Below are positions 20,320-29,909 of a stretch of 64,000 nucleotides of DNA, one piece after another; the first letter of the stretch is position 1; each line of letters opens with the position of its first letter. The notes beneath the pieces were generated by a model. That model made no database searches. It was not told where the DNA came from and was given only the letters and a program-made list of their open reading frames with translations. The translations under genes and the position numbers were made by a program. Location: positions 186,001-250,000 of the forward strand of contig NZ_JARXVF010000003.1 of NCBI RefSeq assembly GCF_029892515.1. Direction: 5' to 3'. Source of the DNA: Pseudaminobacter soli (ex Li et al. 2025). Its GTDB lineage: Bacteria; Pseudomonadota; Alphaproteobacteria; Rhizobiales; Rhizobiaceae.

Positions 20320-21198
20320 ATGAACAGACCGCCCGTTACTCAGGCGATGATCGACGCCTATGACGAATACACGCATCTGACGCTCGACCGCCGCGCGTTC
20401 ATGGAGAAGTTGACCAAACTGGCCGGTTCTGGCGCCGCCGCGGCTGCCATCACGCCGCTTCTGGCGGCCAATTCCGCGCAGGCCGCGATCGTAGCCGAGG
20501 ACGACCCGCGGGTGAAGGGCGGGGACATCACTTATCCGGGCCCGAAGGGCGAGATGAAGGGGTATCTGGTGCGCCCTGCCGAGGCGAACGGCAAGCTTGG
20601 TACGGTCATCGTCGTTCACGAGAACCGCGGCCTCAACCCGCATATCCGCGACGTGGCGCGGCGCATCGCGCTGGAGGGGTTCATCGTGCTGGCGCCGGAC
20701 TTTCTGTCGCCGCTCGGCGGCACGCCCCACGATGAGGACAAGGCGCGCGAAATGTTCACCCAGCTTTCGTCGGAGCAGACCATCGCCGATGGGCTGGCGA
20801 CGGTGGCCTATCTCAAGAAGCTCGACGGTGGCAACGGCAAGGTCGGCGTGGTGGGCTTCTGCTGGGGCGGCGGCGTGGTCAACGATCTGGCGGTGAACGC
20901 GCCCGACCTCGATGCCGCCGTTGCCTATTACGGGCGCCAGCCGAAAAGCGAGGATGTGGCGAAGATCAAGGCGCCGCTCTTACTGCATTATGCCGGCAAG
21001 GACGAGCGTATCGATGCAGGCATTGATGCTTACAAGGCGGCGCTGGAGGCGGGCGGCAAGAGTTTTACCATCTATGTCTATGAAGGCGTCCAGCACGCCT
21101 TCAACAATGACACTTCTGCCGCGCGTTACGACAAGGCGGCGGCTGACCTCGCCTGGGGACGCACCATTGCCTTTCTCAAGCAAGACCTAGCGGGCTGA
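20320..21198 (+). CDS. Dienelactone hydrolase family protein, exported
   Basis: Alpha/beta hydrolase related to carboxymethylenebutenolidase. The nucleophile is the Cys in VGFCWGGGV; the Asp is in AGKDERIDA and the His in VQHAFNND. The N-terminal 50 residues contain DRRAFMEKLTKLAG and a hydrophobic Ala-rich stretch ending ANSAQA, which looks like a Tat signal and implies a periplasmic enzyme. The start at 20320 follows GGAAGGAGG; the upstream frame to 20158 is rejected. The product has 292 residues. The substrate is unknown. Confidence 0.9.
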   Translation: MNRPPVTQAMIDAYDEYTHLTLDRRAFMEKLTKLAGSGAAAAAITPLLAANSAQAAIVAEDDPRVKGGDITYPGPKGEMKGYLVRPAEANGKLGTVIVVHENRGLNPHIRDVARRIALEGFIVLAPDFLSPLGGTPHDEDKAREMFTQLSSEQTIADGLATVAYLKKLDGGNGKVGVVGFCWGGGVVNDLAVNAPDLDAAVAYYGRQPKSEDVAKIKAPLLLHYAGKDERIDAGIDAYKAALEAGGKSFTIYVYEGVQHAFNNDTSAARYDKAAADLAWGRTIAFLKQDLAG

Positions 21199-21373
21199 GG
21201 CGCTTGCCGCGCCAAACAGCGTTAACGGTCGAGAGTGTTGCTTGGTTAATTCGAGGCAGCTGGGAAAACTGTGATTCCGGCCGCCGGAACATGCTTCTGC
21301 GGGTCATTTCGGGCCTGCCGAGGCAGCGCAGGAGTCGTTCTGGTCTCGTGCTCCGGAAAGACAAAGTTCAGTA

Positions 21374-21571
21374 TTAGTCAGAGTGCCGCAAGCTTCTTGC
21401 CGATTTTATAATCGCGCGTGCGTAGATCATCCTCATCGGAATGGGAATGCGATGGCGTTCCATGCGGTATAGTTCGTTGTTTATTGTCTTCAGGGCGCGC
21501 CAGAAGTCGTAATCGCTTATCGTCTGGTCGGATGCCAGGCGGCTCGACATCTTGGTAACGTCAATCTTCAT
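21374..21571 (-). CDS. Small protein of unknown function
   Basis: Protein of 65 residues, MKIDVTKMSS through ARSLRHSD, basic and rich in Met/Ile/Arg. GGAGGA sits six bases before the ATG. It stands alone between larger genes, and composition in this stretch is lower in G+C than its neighbours. No family is recognised; it could be a lineage-specific gene. The flanks (21199-21373) show nothing. Confidence 0.5.
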   Translation of the reverse strand: MKIDVTKMSSRLASDQTISDYDFWRALKTINNELYRMERHRIPIPMRMIYARAIIKSARSLRHSD

Positions 21572-21773
21572 GCCAGTCCTCCGAACGGCGCCCCCGCCAC
21601 CGTTCCGGTATTTGAGTCGAATCTAATGGGATTGTGCCCGCCAAGCCGGTGGGATCAATCCGCCCCCATCGCTCTAACTGTGCAAAAACCCTTAAGGTTA
21701 ACGTTTAGCTGACCGTTACAATTTTAACGATTGGCGCCGATTTACGACGCTATCCCGGTGTAAACGAGATCTT

Positions 21774-21800
21774 CGGCAGGCGTGCGAATGACGCCTGCCG
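21774..21800. repeat. Perfect 10-bp hairpin downstream of thioesterase gene
   Basis: CGGCAGGCGT (21774-21783) pairs exactly with ACGCCTGCCG (21791-21800) around a 7-base loop, 55 bp after the stop of the minus-strand thioesterase gene. There is no adjacent T run on either strand, so it is not a standard intrinsic terminator; an mRNA 3'-end stabiliser is possible. Confidence 0.45.
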
Positions 21801-21854
21801 GTACATGCGTCGCCTAAGAGGCTACGCGGTATTCGCGGTGGAGCTTTTTACCCG

Positions 21855-22340
21855 TCAGCCGTTCTTGCGCTTGATGCCGATGGAGCGGCCAGCGCGCTCG
21901 GGCACCGGCAGGCCGGCATGGGCCGCAGCCATGGCGTCGACCTTGGCCTGGATGTCCTCGGGGAAGGCGGCAACCTTTGGGCCCGACATGTCGATATGCA
22001 GCGACAGCGTCTCGGAAGTGGCGGCCAGCCAGCCGTCGACATGGTGGATTTCCTGATAGGCGCGCAGGCGCTTCTCGTCATGGTCGATGAGCTGGAAGCT
22101 GACCTTGACCTTGTCGCCCAGGTGCAGTTCGCGAACGTAGCAAAGGTGCAGCTCGGCGGTGTAGATCGTCAGCTTGCGGTCGCGCGCATAGTCGGCGCCC
22201 ATGCCCAGAAGATCGAACGCCCCATCCGAGCAGCGGTCGAAGATCACGTTGTAATAGGCCATGTTGAGGTGGCCATTATAGTCGATCCAGTCTTTCTCCA
22301 CCTCCATGACATGGGAGACGAAGGGGGCGGGGATGGTCAT
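21855..22340 (-). CDS. Hotdog-fold acyl-CoA thioesterase
   Basis: Thioesterase of the 4-hydroxybenzoyl-CoA thioesterase group; hydrolyses an acyl-CoA. The signature WIDYNGHLNMAYYNVIFD near residue 18 contains the catalytic Asp. The rest follows the single-domain hotdog pattern (ELHLGDKVKVSFQLIDHDEKRL cut by a conserved His-Asp). The ATG at 22340 has AGAGGAAA upstream and gives 161 residues. It resembles the C-terminal domain of some carnitine 3-dehydrogenases, so a betainyl-CoA-like substrate is possible but not shown. Confidence 0.85.
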   Translation of the reverse strand: MTIPAPFVSHVMEVEKDWIDYNGHLNMAYYNVIFDRCSDGAFDLLGMGADYARDRKLTIYTAELHLCYVRELHLGDKVKVSFQLIDHDEKRLRAYQEIHHVDGWLAATSETLSLHIDMSGPKVAAFPEDIQAKVDAMAAAHAGLPVPERAGRSIGIKRKNG

Positions 22341-22428
22341 TGACAGTTTCCTCTTTTGGGCGCTTGCAAAGGGCTCCCATCCATAGACACTTCTCGCGGA
22401 CTCACATGGTCCAATAGCGGAGGAAATA

Positions 22429-23838
22429 ATGGCTCTTAGCGACGTCCCGGCGGTTGAACGCAACGAGGAAGGCATTGCCGCGGTGCTCGGCATCCTCAAG
22501 CAGCGTTTTGGCGAGCGATTCCAGACCGGAACGTCCATGCGCGAGCAGCATGCGCATACCACGACCTATATCCCGACTCAGGCGCCGGACGGCGTGGCGT
22601 TTCCCGAAACCACCGAGGAGGTGCAGGAGATCGTGCGGGTCTGCGCGGCGCATCGCGTGCCGGTTATCGCCTTCGGCACCGGCACCTCGCTCGAGGGCCA
22701 TGTGAATGCGCCCGGCGGCGGCATCTCGCTCGACACTTCGCGCATGAACCGCATTCTCGCCGTCCATGCCGAGGATCTCGACTGCGTGGTCGAGCCCGGC
22801 GTGACGCGTGAGGCGCTGAACACGCATCTGCGCGACACCGGCCTGTTCTTCCCCATCGATCCGGGTGCGAATGCAAGCCTCGGCGGCATGGCCTCGACGC
22901 GCGCTTCCGGCACCAATGCGGTGCGCTATGGCACCATGCGCGAGAACGTGCTGGCGCTGACGGCCGTCATGGCCGACGGTAGCGCGATCACCACGGCGAG
23001 CCGCGCCAAGAAAAGCTCGGCCGGCTACGACCTGACCCGGCTTCTGGTCGGTTCGGAAGGCACGCTCGGCATCATCACCTCGCTGACCCTGAAGCTTTAC
23101 GGCATTCCGCAGGCGATCTCGGGTGGCGTCTGCCCGTTCCCGTCGGTCGACGCGGCCTGCAATGCGGTCATCTCGACCATCCAGATGGGCATTCCGGTGG
23201 CGCGCATCGAACTGGTCAACGCGCTGCAGATGCGGGCGATGAAGCAGCATTCGCATCTCGACTACCCCGAAAGCCCGTGCCTGTTCGTGGAATTCCACGG
23301 CACCGAGTCGGGCGTCGCGGAGCAGGCCGAAAGCTTTGGCGAGATCGCAGCCGAATATGGTGGCGGGCCGTTCCTGTGGACCGGCGTGGCCGAGGAACGC
23401 GCCAAACTCTGGAAAGCGCGGCACGAGGCCTATTGGGCGTCACTGACGCTGCGGCCAGGCGCCAAGGGTCTGTCGACCGATGTCTGCGTGCCGATCTCGA
23501 GGCTTGCCGAGTGCATCGCCGAGACCGAGGAGGATATTGCCCGTATGGGGCTGATTGCGCCGATCGTCGGCCATGTCGGCGACGGCAATTTCCATACGCT
23601 CGTGCTGATGGACATGAACGATCCGAAGGAGGTGGCGCTGGCCGAGGAGTTCGTCGGGCGGCTCAACATGCGTGCGATCGCCATGGGCGGCACCTGCACC
23701 GGCGAGCATGGCGTCGGCCAGGGCAAGATGGGCTTCCTGCGCCACGAACTGGGTGGCGCTGTGGACGTGATGCGTTCAATCAAGGCCGCGCTCGATCCGC
23801 AGAATATTCTCAACCCAGGGAAAGTCCTGCCGCTCTGA
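22429..23838 (+). CDS. FAD-binding oxidase, D-lactate/glycolate dehydrogenase (GlcD/Dld) type
   Basis: Flavoenzyme oxidising a 2-hydroxy acid. The PCMH FAD domain has VIAFGTGTSLEGHVNAPGGG and DPGANASLGGMASTRASGTN; the C-terminal oxidase domain has GHVGDGNFHT and the ending ALDPQNILNPGKVLPL, all typical of the mitochondrial-type D-lactate dehydrogenase. The length of 469 residues and GGAGGAAATA before the ATG support this start. It is divergent from the thioesterase gene (88 bp). Confidence 0.92.
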   Translation: MALSDVPAVERNEEGIAAVLGILKQRFGERFQTGTSMREQHAHTTTYIPTQAPDGVAFPETTEEVQEIVRVCAAHRVPVIAFGTGTSLEGHVNAPGGGISLDTSRMNRILAVHAEDLDCVVEPGVTREALNTHLRDTGLFFPIDPGANASLGGMASTRASGTNAVRYGTMRENVLALTAVMADGSAITTASRAKKSSAGYDLTRLLVGSEGTLGIITSLTLKLYGIPQAISGGVCPFPSVDAACNAVISTIQMGIPVARIELVNALQMRAMKQHSHLDYPESPCLFVEFHGTESGVAEQAESFGEIAAEYGGGPFLWTGVAEERAKLWKARHEAYWASLTLRPGAKGLSTDVCVPISRLAECIAETEEDIARMGLIAPIVGHVGDGNFHTLVLMDMNDPKEVALAEEFVGRLNMRAIAMGGTCTGEHGVGQGKMGFLRHELGGAVDVMRSIKAALDPQNILNPGKVLPL

Positions 23839-23975
23839 GGCGTCGCCCAAGGGCGCGCTGCGACAAGCTTCGTGCCCCTTACCCCTTGACCCATCCGGCA
23901 TCGCGCCAAACATTTTCCTGCTCAGCCCCCGAATTCTACAACGCGCCGCGGGCGCAATGGAGAGGAGCAGGCAAG

Positions 23976-24512
23976 ATGGCGATTTCACGCAAGGAAGAGG
24001 CGAGGGCGCTCAACGCGGACGAGCGCGAGCTGGTGGAGAAATCCCACCACCCGGCCGTGCAGGAGGTTTCCGACGCGGAGCTGCATGAGCTGGTGAAGCT
24101 GATGCGCGACAGGCGCGACAAGGCGCAGACCGATGTGTTTCGCCGCCGCCGCGAAATCCGCGGCAAGGGCGTGCCGAAAGGCGCGAAACCTGTGACCGGC
24201 GATGCGGGCTCCCGCACCAAGCTTGCCGTTCTGGCAATGGCGATGCGTCGCCTGAACACCGAGGTCGAACGTCGCCAGCAGCTTGCCGCCAGCATGGAGC
24301 AGATCGAGAACGCGCGCCGGGCGCTGGCGATGAAAAAGAAGGCACAGGCGAAGGCGCCCGACTTCAACACACGCCATGCACATAGCGGCATGCGCACTGT
24401 CGAAAGCCGCAAACCCAAGAACCTGATCCGGCCGATGGAACTGGGGCGCCAGCGCCAGGCGGCCAAGGTGGCGCAGGCCAAGAAGGACGCGCGCGGCCAG
24501 CAGCATCCCTAA
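23976..24512 (+). CDS. Conserved basic protein of unknown function
   Basis: Protein of 178 residues, very rich in Lys, Arg, Ala and Glu and predicted almost wholly helical (ELHELVKLMRDRRDKAQTDV). The C-terminal third is basic (KAQAKAPDFNTRH; RPMELGRQRQAAKVAQAKKD). GAGGAG (23962-23967) precedes the ATG; the open frame upstream only shadows the FAD oxidase gene. It has no signal or membrane segment. Composition suggests nucleic-acid or ribosome contact, but that is inference only. Confidence 0.75.
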   Translation: MAISRKEEARALNADERELVEKSHHPAVQEVSDAELHELVKLMRDRRDKAQTDVFRRRREIRGKGVPKGAKPVTGDAGSRTKLAVLAMAMRRLNTEVERRQQLAASMEQIENARRALAMKKKAQAKAPDFNTRHAHSGMRTVESRKPKNLIRPMELGRQRQAAKVAQAKKDARGQQHP

Positions 24513-24637
24513 GCGACCGGCGAGGCTGATCGCATTCTGGTCGGGGGACATCTGCGCCCTCGGCCAAGATGCCTCTTTATCGACACGCTCATCCGGGTAG
24601 AGTGCAGGCTCGATTGAGCGCGATTTCCCGGAGTGAC

Positions 24638-27600
24638 ATGCTGGCCCGGATTTTTGTTTTTGTGGGCGGACTGATCGTGCTGGCGCTCACGGCAGCGCTG
24701 GTGGCTCCGTACTTCATCGACTGGACGTCCTATCGCGCCGATTTCGAGCGGGAAGCCAGCGTCATCCTCGGCCGCAAGGTCACCGTCGAGGGTTCGGCTA
24801 CGGCGCGCCTTCTGCCTTTCCCGTCGGTCACGTTTTCCGACGTTTCCGTCGGCGCCTCTGCCGGCGGCGCACCCGCCATGACGGTCGAGAAATTCTCGAT
24901 GGACGCCGAGCTTGCGCCCTTCGTGCGCGGCGAGCTTCTGATCTTCGATATGCGGTTGGTGCGGCCCAAGGCCGTGATCGATATTGCCGGCGACGGCACG
25001 GTGGATTGGGCGGTGCGGCCGTCCTCACCGGTTGATCCCAGGCGCATCGCGCTTGAAAAGCTGACCATCAGCGATGGCCAGATCGTCGTCCGCCATGCCG
25101 CCAGCGGACACGAGCATCGCCTTTCGGAAATCAACACGGAAATCTCGGCCAAGTCTCTGGCGGGACCGTGGCGCGCCAATGGCTCGATGCTGGTCGACGG
25201 CATGCGCACGGCGATCTCCGCCACGACCGGTTCGCTGGAGGAGAATGGCCAGCTGCGTATCAAGGTGAAGGCCGATCCCGAACTCTATCCGGTCGCCATC
25301 GAGGCTGATGGCAATGCCCGCATCGAAAAGGGTGCGGCCCTCTATTCGGGCCAGTTCCGCATCGCTGGCCGCGAGCGCGCACCCGAGAAGCTGCGCGGCG
25401 CCAATGGCGAGTTGGTGAAGGCGCCCGGCCTGAAGCCCGAGCCCGGCTTTCGGCTGAACGGCGATTTCGCGCTCGACCACAAGAAGCTCAGCATCGACAG
25501 TTTCCGTTTCGAGACCGGACCGCTCGACAATCCCTATACAGCGGATGGCACCGCCTTGATCGATCTCGGCACCCAACCGCGCTTTTCGATCGAGGCCAAG
25601 GGCGCGCAGGTGCGCTTCGACGAGGCCGTCGCCGGCAGCGAGGCAGGCGCTGGGCTGACGCTGGCCGAGCGCATTTCGGCGCTTGAGAAGACACTTGCGG
25701 ATCTGCCCAAGCCGACGATCCCGGGCAGCGTGGAGGTGAACCTTCCCGCCATCGTGGCCGGCGACACCACGGTGCGCGACGTGCGCCTGTCGGCCGAGCC
25801 TGCCGAGGGCGGCTGGGCCGTGAAATCGCTGGCCGCGATGCTGCCCGGCCGCACTACGCTGGAGGCCGACGGCTTCCTGCGCACGGGGCACGATTTCGGC
25901 TTCAAGGGTTCGCTGCTGCTCGCGGTCAGCCAGCCGTCCGGCTTTGCCGCCTGGGTCGCCTCCGATGTGGACGAGGCCATCCGCCGCCTGCCGGCCGCCG
26001 GCTTCAAGTCGAAGGTTGACATGACTGAGCAGCGCCAGAGTTTTGACGATCTCGAACTGGTGCTTGGCAAGGCAAAGTTCCGCGGCAACATCGACAGCCG
26101 GCAGCCGGCCGACATGCGGCCTTCCGTGGCGCTCAAGCTTGAGGGCGATGCGCTGGATGTTGACGGGCTTTCGGCCTTCGCCTCGCTGTTCGTCAGCGAC
26201 AAGGGCGCCAACCGCTTCGCCGACCGCGACCTCGATTTCGACATCAAGGCGGGGCCGGTGTCTGCGGGCAGTCTGACTGCCGACAGGGTCGATACGGCGC
26301 TCAGGCTACGAAGCGGTCTTCTGGAGATCGACCGGCTGTCGGTCGAGGGGCTGGCCGGCGCTTCGCTGAGCGCCACCGGCCGGATCAAGGACTTTCCGAA
26401 GAGCCCGACCGGAAATCTCGATGCCTCGATCGTTGCGGTCGATCTTGCGCCGCTGATCCGGCTCGCGGCCGAGCACTATCCCGACAATCGCCTGCTTGGC
26501 GCACTCGACGCCCGCGCGGGCTCGCATCAGGGTCTGTTCGAGGACGCGCGCATCGATTTCACTGCCAGCGCCGCCGCCAATGACGATGGCAGCACCGGCA
26601 TGACGGTGAGCCTGCAGGGCAATGCCGGCGGCTCGGCGCTCTCGGCGTCGCTGGACGGCAAGGGCCATCTGGACACGATCTCCGAAGCGCCGCTGTCCCT
26701 TTCGGCGTCGGCGAAAAACAGCGATGCCACCGCGCTGCTGGCGCTGACAGGCCTGCCCACGCTTCCGCTGGGACTGACCGGGGCAGGCGAGCTGTCGCTC
26801 AACGCCAGAGGCACGCTGGCGGGCGGCCTCGAAACCGCCTTCAGCCTGAGCGGCGAAGGGTTTTCGGCCAAGTTCGACGGCACGACGAGCTTTGCCGACG
26901 AACGCATGCGGGCCAAGGGCAAGGCCAGTATCGAAGCCGAGGACATCGAGCCCTGGCTGATCACCACGGGCTTCGGCCTGCCCGGCATGGGCATGGGGAC
27001 GCAAGCCGCACTCGCCGCCGATGCGGATTATGAGGATGGCCTTCTGGTGCTCGACAATCTCGATGGCGCCGTCAATGAAGGCTCGGTATCGGGCGGGATC
27101 AATGTCCAGCTGAAGAACGGCGTGCCGCAGCTTACGGGCGCGCTGGCGCTCGACGAGTTGAACCTCGAGCCCGTGATCGCCACAGTGCTCGGCGCACAGT
27201 CTGTCGCGCCGACCGGCAAGAAGTGGTCGTCGGTGCCGTTCCAGTCGAAGCCGCTGGCGCCCTTTGCCGCTAATCTCGACATGACGGTTGGCTCCGTGTC
27301 GACCATTGGTGAGGCGACCGCCCGCGATGCCAAGATGACGCTGAAGCTCGACGGCGAGGGCCTGCACCTTTCCGACGTTCGCGCCGGCTTGTTCGGCGGC
27401 CAGCTGGACGGCCTGTTCGAGCTCAGGAACGACGGCGGCACCGGCTTGTTTTCCGGCCAGATGAAGCTCGACGGCGCCGATCTTGCGGCGGCGCTGCCAG
27501 AGAGCGGGCTTGCCGGCCACGCCGACATCGCTTCCTCGCTGACGGCGAGCGGCAAGTCGGTCGACGGGCTCGTGGCCTCGCTGTCGGGCTCAGGTACGGC

Positions 27601-28567
27601 CACGCTGAAGGACCTCGTCGTCCCGGCGGTCAATCCGAATGCGCTGCCCGCACTGATCGCCAAGGCCGACGAGATCGGCCGCGACATCAATGCTGCGCGG
27701 ACCGCGGGTTTTGCACCGGAGATCGTGTCGGCGGGCGGCTTCAAGGCCAACGAGACCGATATTGCCTTTTCGGTGGCAGGTGGCGTGCTGCGCGCGCCCC
27801 CGTTCAGCTTCGAGACGCCGGCGGTAAAACTCTCCACCGATCTGCGCGCCGACCTAAATGCCGGAACGATCGCGGCCGACGGCCAGATCGCCTATGCGCC
27901 CGGCGACGAGGCGCTTGTGGGCTCCGAGCCGAGTCTGCGCTTCAGCCTGTCGGGCAGGCCGTCCGCGCCTGAGCGCAAGCTGGACAGCGATCCGCTGGCT
28001 CAGTTCCTGACGCAGCGCGCCCTCGAGCGCGAACAGGCGCGCGTCGAGGCCATGCAGGCTGCCGTGCTGGAAAAGCAGCGCCTGCGGCGCGAGGCTCGCT
28101 ACTACACCGTGCTGCAGCAGGAGCGCGAACGCGCGGCCGAAGAGCTGCGGCGCCAGCAGGAGGAGGCGCGTCGGAAAGCCGAAGCCGAGGCCAAGGCGCG
28201 CGCCGAAGCGGAAGCCAGCGCCAAGGCAGAGGCGGAAGCAGAGGCTAAAGCCAAGGCGGAGGCGGAAGCCAAGGCTGCCGAAGAAGCGCGCCGCGCAGCC
28301 GAACAGGCCGCCGCCGCAAAGCGGGCGGAAGAAGCCCGGCAGAAGGCCGAAGCGGAAGCCAAGGCTCGCGCCGAAGCCGAGGCGGCTGCCAGCGCCAAGG
28401 CAGAAAAGGAAAAGGCGGAAGAGGCCGAAAAGAACGCCGAACCGGCCCCGATGATCGAGCGGGCGCCTTTGCCGCCTGCTCGGCCGAATGTACCGCCGAC
28501 GGGTTCAAAAGCCTTCGATCCGGATTCGATCGAGAATCTTCTGCGCACGCTGGACAATGGCGGCTAG
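24638..28567 (+). CDS. AsmA family protein
   Basis: Large AsmA-like protein of 1309 residues, of the group implicated in lipid transport and outer-membrane maintenance. An N-terminal membrane anchor (FVFVGGLIVLALTAALVAPYF) is followed by the AsmA opening IDWTSYRADFEREASVILGR and VTVEGSATARLLPFPSVTF. The C-terminal AsmA_2-type region ends near residue 1115. A 140-residue Ala/Glu/Lys/Arg-rich helix follows (about 1130-1270), then a short Pro-rich tail. The ATG at 24638 with CCCGGAG upstream is preferred over 24569. Confidence 0.88.
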   Translation: MLARIFVFVGGLIVLALTAALVAPYFIDWTSYRADFEREASVILGRKVTVEGSATARLLPFPSVTFSDVSVGASAGGAPAMTVEKFSMDAELAPFVRGELLIFDMRLVRPKAVIDIAGDGTVDWAVRPSSPVDPRRIALEKLTISDGQIVVRHAASGHEHRLSEINTEISAKSLAGPWRANGSMLVDGMRTAISATTGSLEENGQLRIKVKADPELYPVAIEADGNARIEKGAALYSGQFRIAGRERAPEKLRGANGELVKAPGLKPEPGFRLNGDFALDHKKLSIDSFRFETGPLDNPYTADGTALIDLGTQPRFSIEAKGAQVRFDEAVAGSEAGAGLTLAERISALEKTLADLPKPTIPGSVEVNLPAIVAGDTTVRDVRLSAEPAEGGWAVKSLAAMLPGRTTLEADGFLRTGHDFGFKGSLLLAVSQPSGFAAWVASDVDEAIRRLPAAGFKSKVDMTEQRQSFDDLELVLGKAKFRGNIDSRQPADMRPSVALKLEGDALDVDGLSAFASLFVSDKGANRFADRDLDFDIKAGPVSAGSLTADRVDTALRLRSGLLEIDRLSVEGLAGASLSATGRIKDFPKSPTGNLDASIVAVDLAPLIRLAAEHYPDNRLLGALDARAGSHQGLFEDARIDFTASAAANDDGSTGMTVSLQGNAGGSALSASLDGKGHLDTISEAPLSLSASAKNSDATALLALTGLPTLPLGLTGAGELSLNARGTLAGGLETAFSLSGEGFSAKFDGTTSFADERMRAKGKASIEAEDIEPWLITTGFGLPGMGMGTQAALAADADYEDGLLVLDNLDGAVNEGSVSGGINVQLKNGVPQLTGALALDELNLEPVIATVLGAQSVAPTGKKWSSVPFQSKPLAPFAANLDMTVGSVSTIGEATARDAKMTLKLDGEGLHLSDVRAGLFGGQLDGLFELRNDGGTGLFSGQMKLDGADLAAALPESGLAGHADIASSLTASGKSVDGLVASLSGSGTATLKDLVVPAVNPNALPALIAKADEIGRDINAARTAGFAPEIVSAGGFKANETDIAFSVAGGVLRAPPFSFETPAVKLSTDLRADLNAGTIAADGQIAYAPGDEALVGSEPSLRFSLSGRPSAPERKLDSDPLAQFLTQRALEREQARVEAMQAAVLEKQRLRREARYYTVLQQERERAAEELRRQQEEARRKAEAEAKARAEAEASAKAEAEAEAKAKAEAEAKAAEEARRAAEQAAAAKRAEEARQKAEAEAKARAEAEAAASAKAEKEKAEEAEKNAEPAPMIERAPLPPARPNVPPTGSKAFDPDSIENLLRTLDNGG

Positions 28568-28670
28568 GGCACGCGTGTTCGGCCCCAAAAAAGTTCATTG
28601 ACGCGATGTCGGGACGCGCGCTCCTTCCGCGTCCTAGGGCCGTCAACCGACCAGCCATGGGAGAATACGA

Positions 28671-29150
28671 ATGACTACTGAAGCCGCCTCGACCGCCGAT
28701 CGCGAACTGGTTCTGACCCGCATCATCGATGCGCCGCGTGAAAAGCTGTTTCGCGCATGGACCAAGCCGGACCTGCTCGTCCAATGGTTCGCGCCACTGC
28801 CCTGGACCACCGCCTCCGCAAAGCTCGATGTACGGCCGGGCGGCGCGAGCGTCATCGTCATGCGCGACCCGGAAGGCAATGAATTTCCGAGCAGCGGCGT
28901 CTATCTGGAAGTGGTCGAGAACGAGAAGATCGTCTTCACCGACGCCTACACCGCGGCCTGGGAGCCGTCACAAAAGCCCTTCTTCACCGGCATCCTGACG
29001 TTCGAGGATCTTGGTGGCGGCAAGACCAGATACACCGCTCGCGCCCGCCACTGGACAGTGGAAGACCGCGACGCGCACGAGAAGATGGGTTTTCATCAGG
29101 GCTGGGGCCGGTGCACGGACCAACTGGCCGCACTGGTGGCGAAGCTGTAG
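28671..29150 (+). CDS. SRPBCC (AHSA1-type) domain protein
   Basis: START-like ligand-binding fold of 159 residues. The AHSA1 pattern is clear: LVLTRIIDAPREKLFRAWT, PDLLVQWFAPLPW, the Gly-rich turn VRPGGASVIVMRDPEG, and a C-terminal helix KMGFHQGWGRCTDQLAAL. No ArsR regulator, a common partner, adjoins it. Ligand unknown. Confidence 0.9.
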   Translation: MTTEAASTADRELVLTRIIDAPREKLFRAWTKPDLLVQWFAPLPWTTASAKLDVRPGGASVIVMRDPEGNEFPSSGVYLEVVENEKIVFTDAYTAAWEPSQKPFFTGILTFEDLGGGKTRYTARARHWTVEDRDAHEKMGFHQGWGRCTDQLAALVAKL

Positions 29151-29175
29151 TCCATCGAGACGGGCCGTCAAAACG

Positions 29176-29895
29176 TTACGGGCGAAGCCAGACGCGCAAT
29201 CGCCCGATCGTTTCGAAACCGGCTTGCAAGGCCGTCGCCAGCTCAATCCCGCGCTCATAGCCCACGAGCGGAAGTCCGGGAAACTGCGCGGCGGCCTGGT
29301 CGATCAGTCCGCCCCACAAGGTCTCTGCGGACATACCGCATGAGAAGACATTTGAAAGGCCCACAACGCCTGCAGCGCGGTTCAGTATGCCGCCTCCGAG
29401 GACTTTGTCCCCATCGAGAGCCAGCAGAAATCGGACGTCCGGATTGGAGAGCAGGGCGGGCAGAAACGTGCGGGAGGATTCGTCGGTCTGGTCGTTGCCT
29501 GACCAGGAGGCCTCCCATCGCTCCAAATCGTCGCTGCTTTTTGCCAGTTGCCAGAGACTGTCATTGCCACTCGATGATCGGGTAGGGGCGGGCACTGCGA
29601 TCCAACTGGCATCGAACAGCACTTCAAAGCCGAATCGGGCAAGTTCCAGCGTGTAAAAACTGTCCTTCACGGCGATGCCGTTTGGCCGTTGCCGGCTGAG
29701 ATCGGTGATGCATCGCTCTTGCTGATTGCTTTGATCGGCAGTCAGAGTCACCGCATCGGGATAGTAGGGCGGCGCGCCGTGGCGCTGGACCCATATGTGG
29801 TCCAGAAAATCTCCCGGCTTGTGCCGTGCCGCGCAAACGGCATCGCACCACGCAGCGTTGTTGAATGCTGCTTTCGCCCACAAATCGTCCGACAT
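29176..29895 (-). CDS. GNAT-like acetyltransferase fold protein
   Basis: Protein of 239 residues from the ATG at 29895. The C-terminus (ERGIELATALQAGFETIGRLRVWL) resembles the last beta strand and helix of GNAT proteins, and VLGGGILNRAAGVVGLSNVF would be the central sheet. The acetyl-CoA loop is not of the clear Q/RxxGxG/A type, so activity is uncertain. It lies 14 bp downstream of the monooxygenase-like gene, so they probably form an operon. Base usage is slightly less G+C rich than its neighbours. Confidence 0.65.
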   Translation of the reverse strand: MSDDLWAKAAFNNAAWCDAVCAARHKPGDFLDHIWVQRHGAPPYYPDAVTLTADQSNQQERCITDLSRQRPNGIAVKDSFYTLELARFGFEVLFDASWIAVPAPTRSSSGNDSLWQLAKSSDDLERWEASWSGNDQTDESSRTFLPALLSNPDVRFLLALDGDKVLGGGILNRAAGVVGLSNVFSCGMSAETLWGGLIDQAAAQFPGLPLVGYERGIELATALQAGFETIGRLRVWLRP

Positions 29896-29909
29896 TGTAC
29901 CCCGGCTGT

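Noticed and set aside
21692-21705. TTAAGGTTAACG as a CtrA binding site
   Set aside because: The spacing does not fit TTAA-N7-TTAA.
23277-23975. N-terminal extension of the basic unknown protein
   Set aside because: This in-frame stretch is a shadow of the FAD oxidase gene; the ribosome binding site at 23962 marks the true start.
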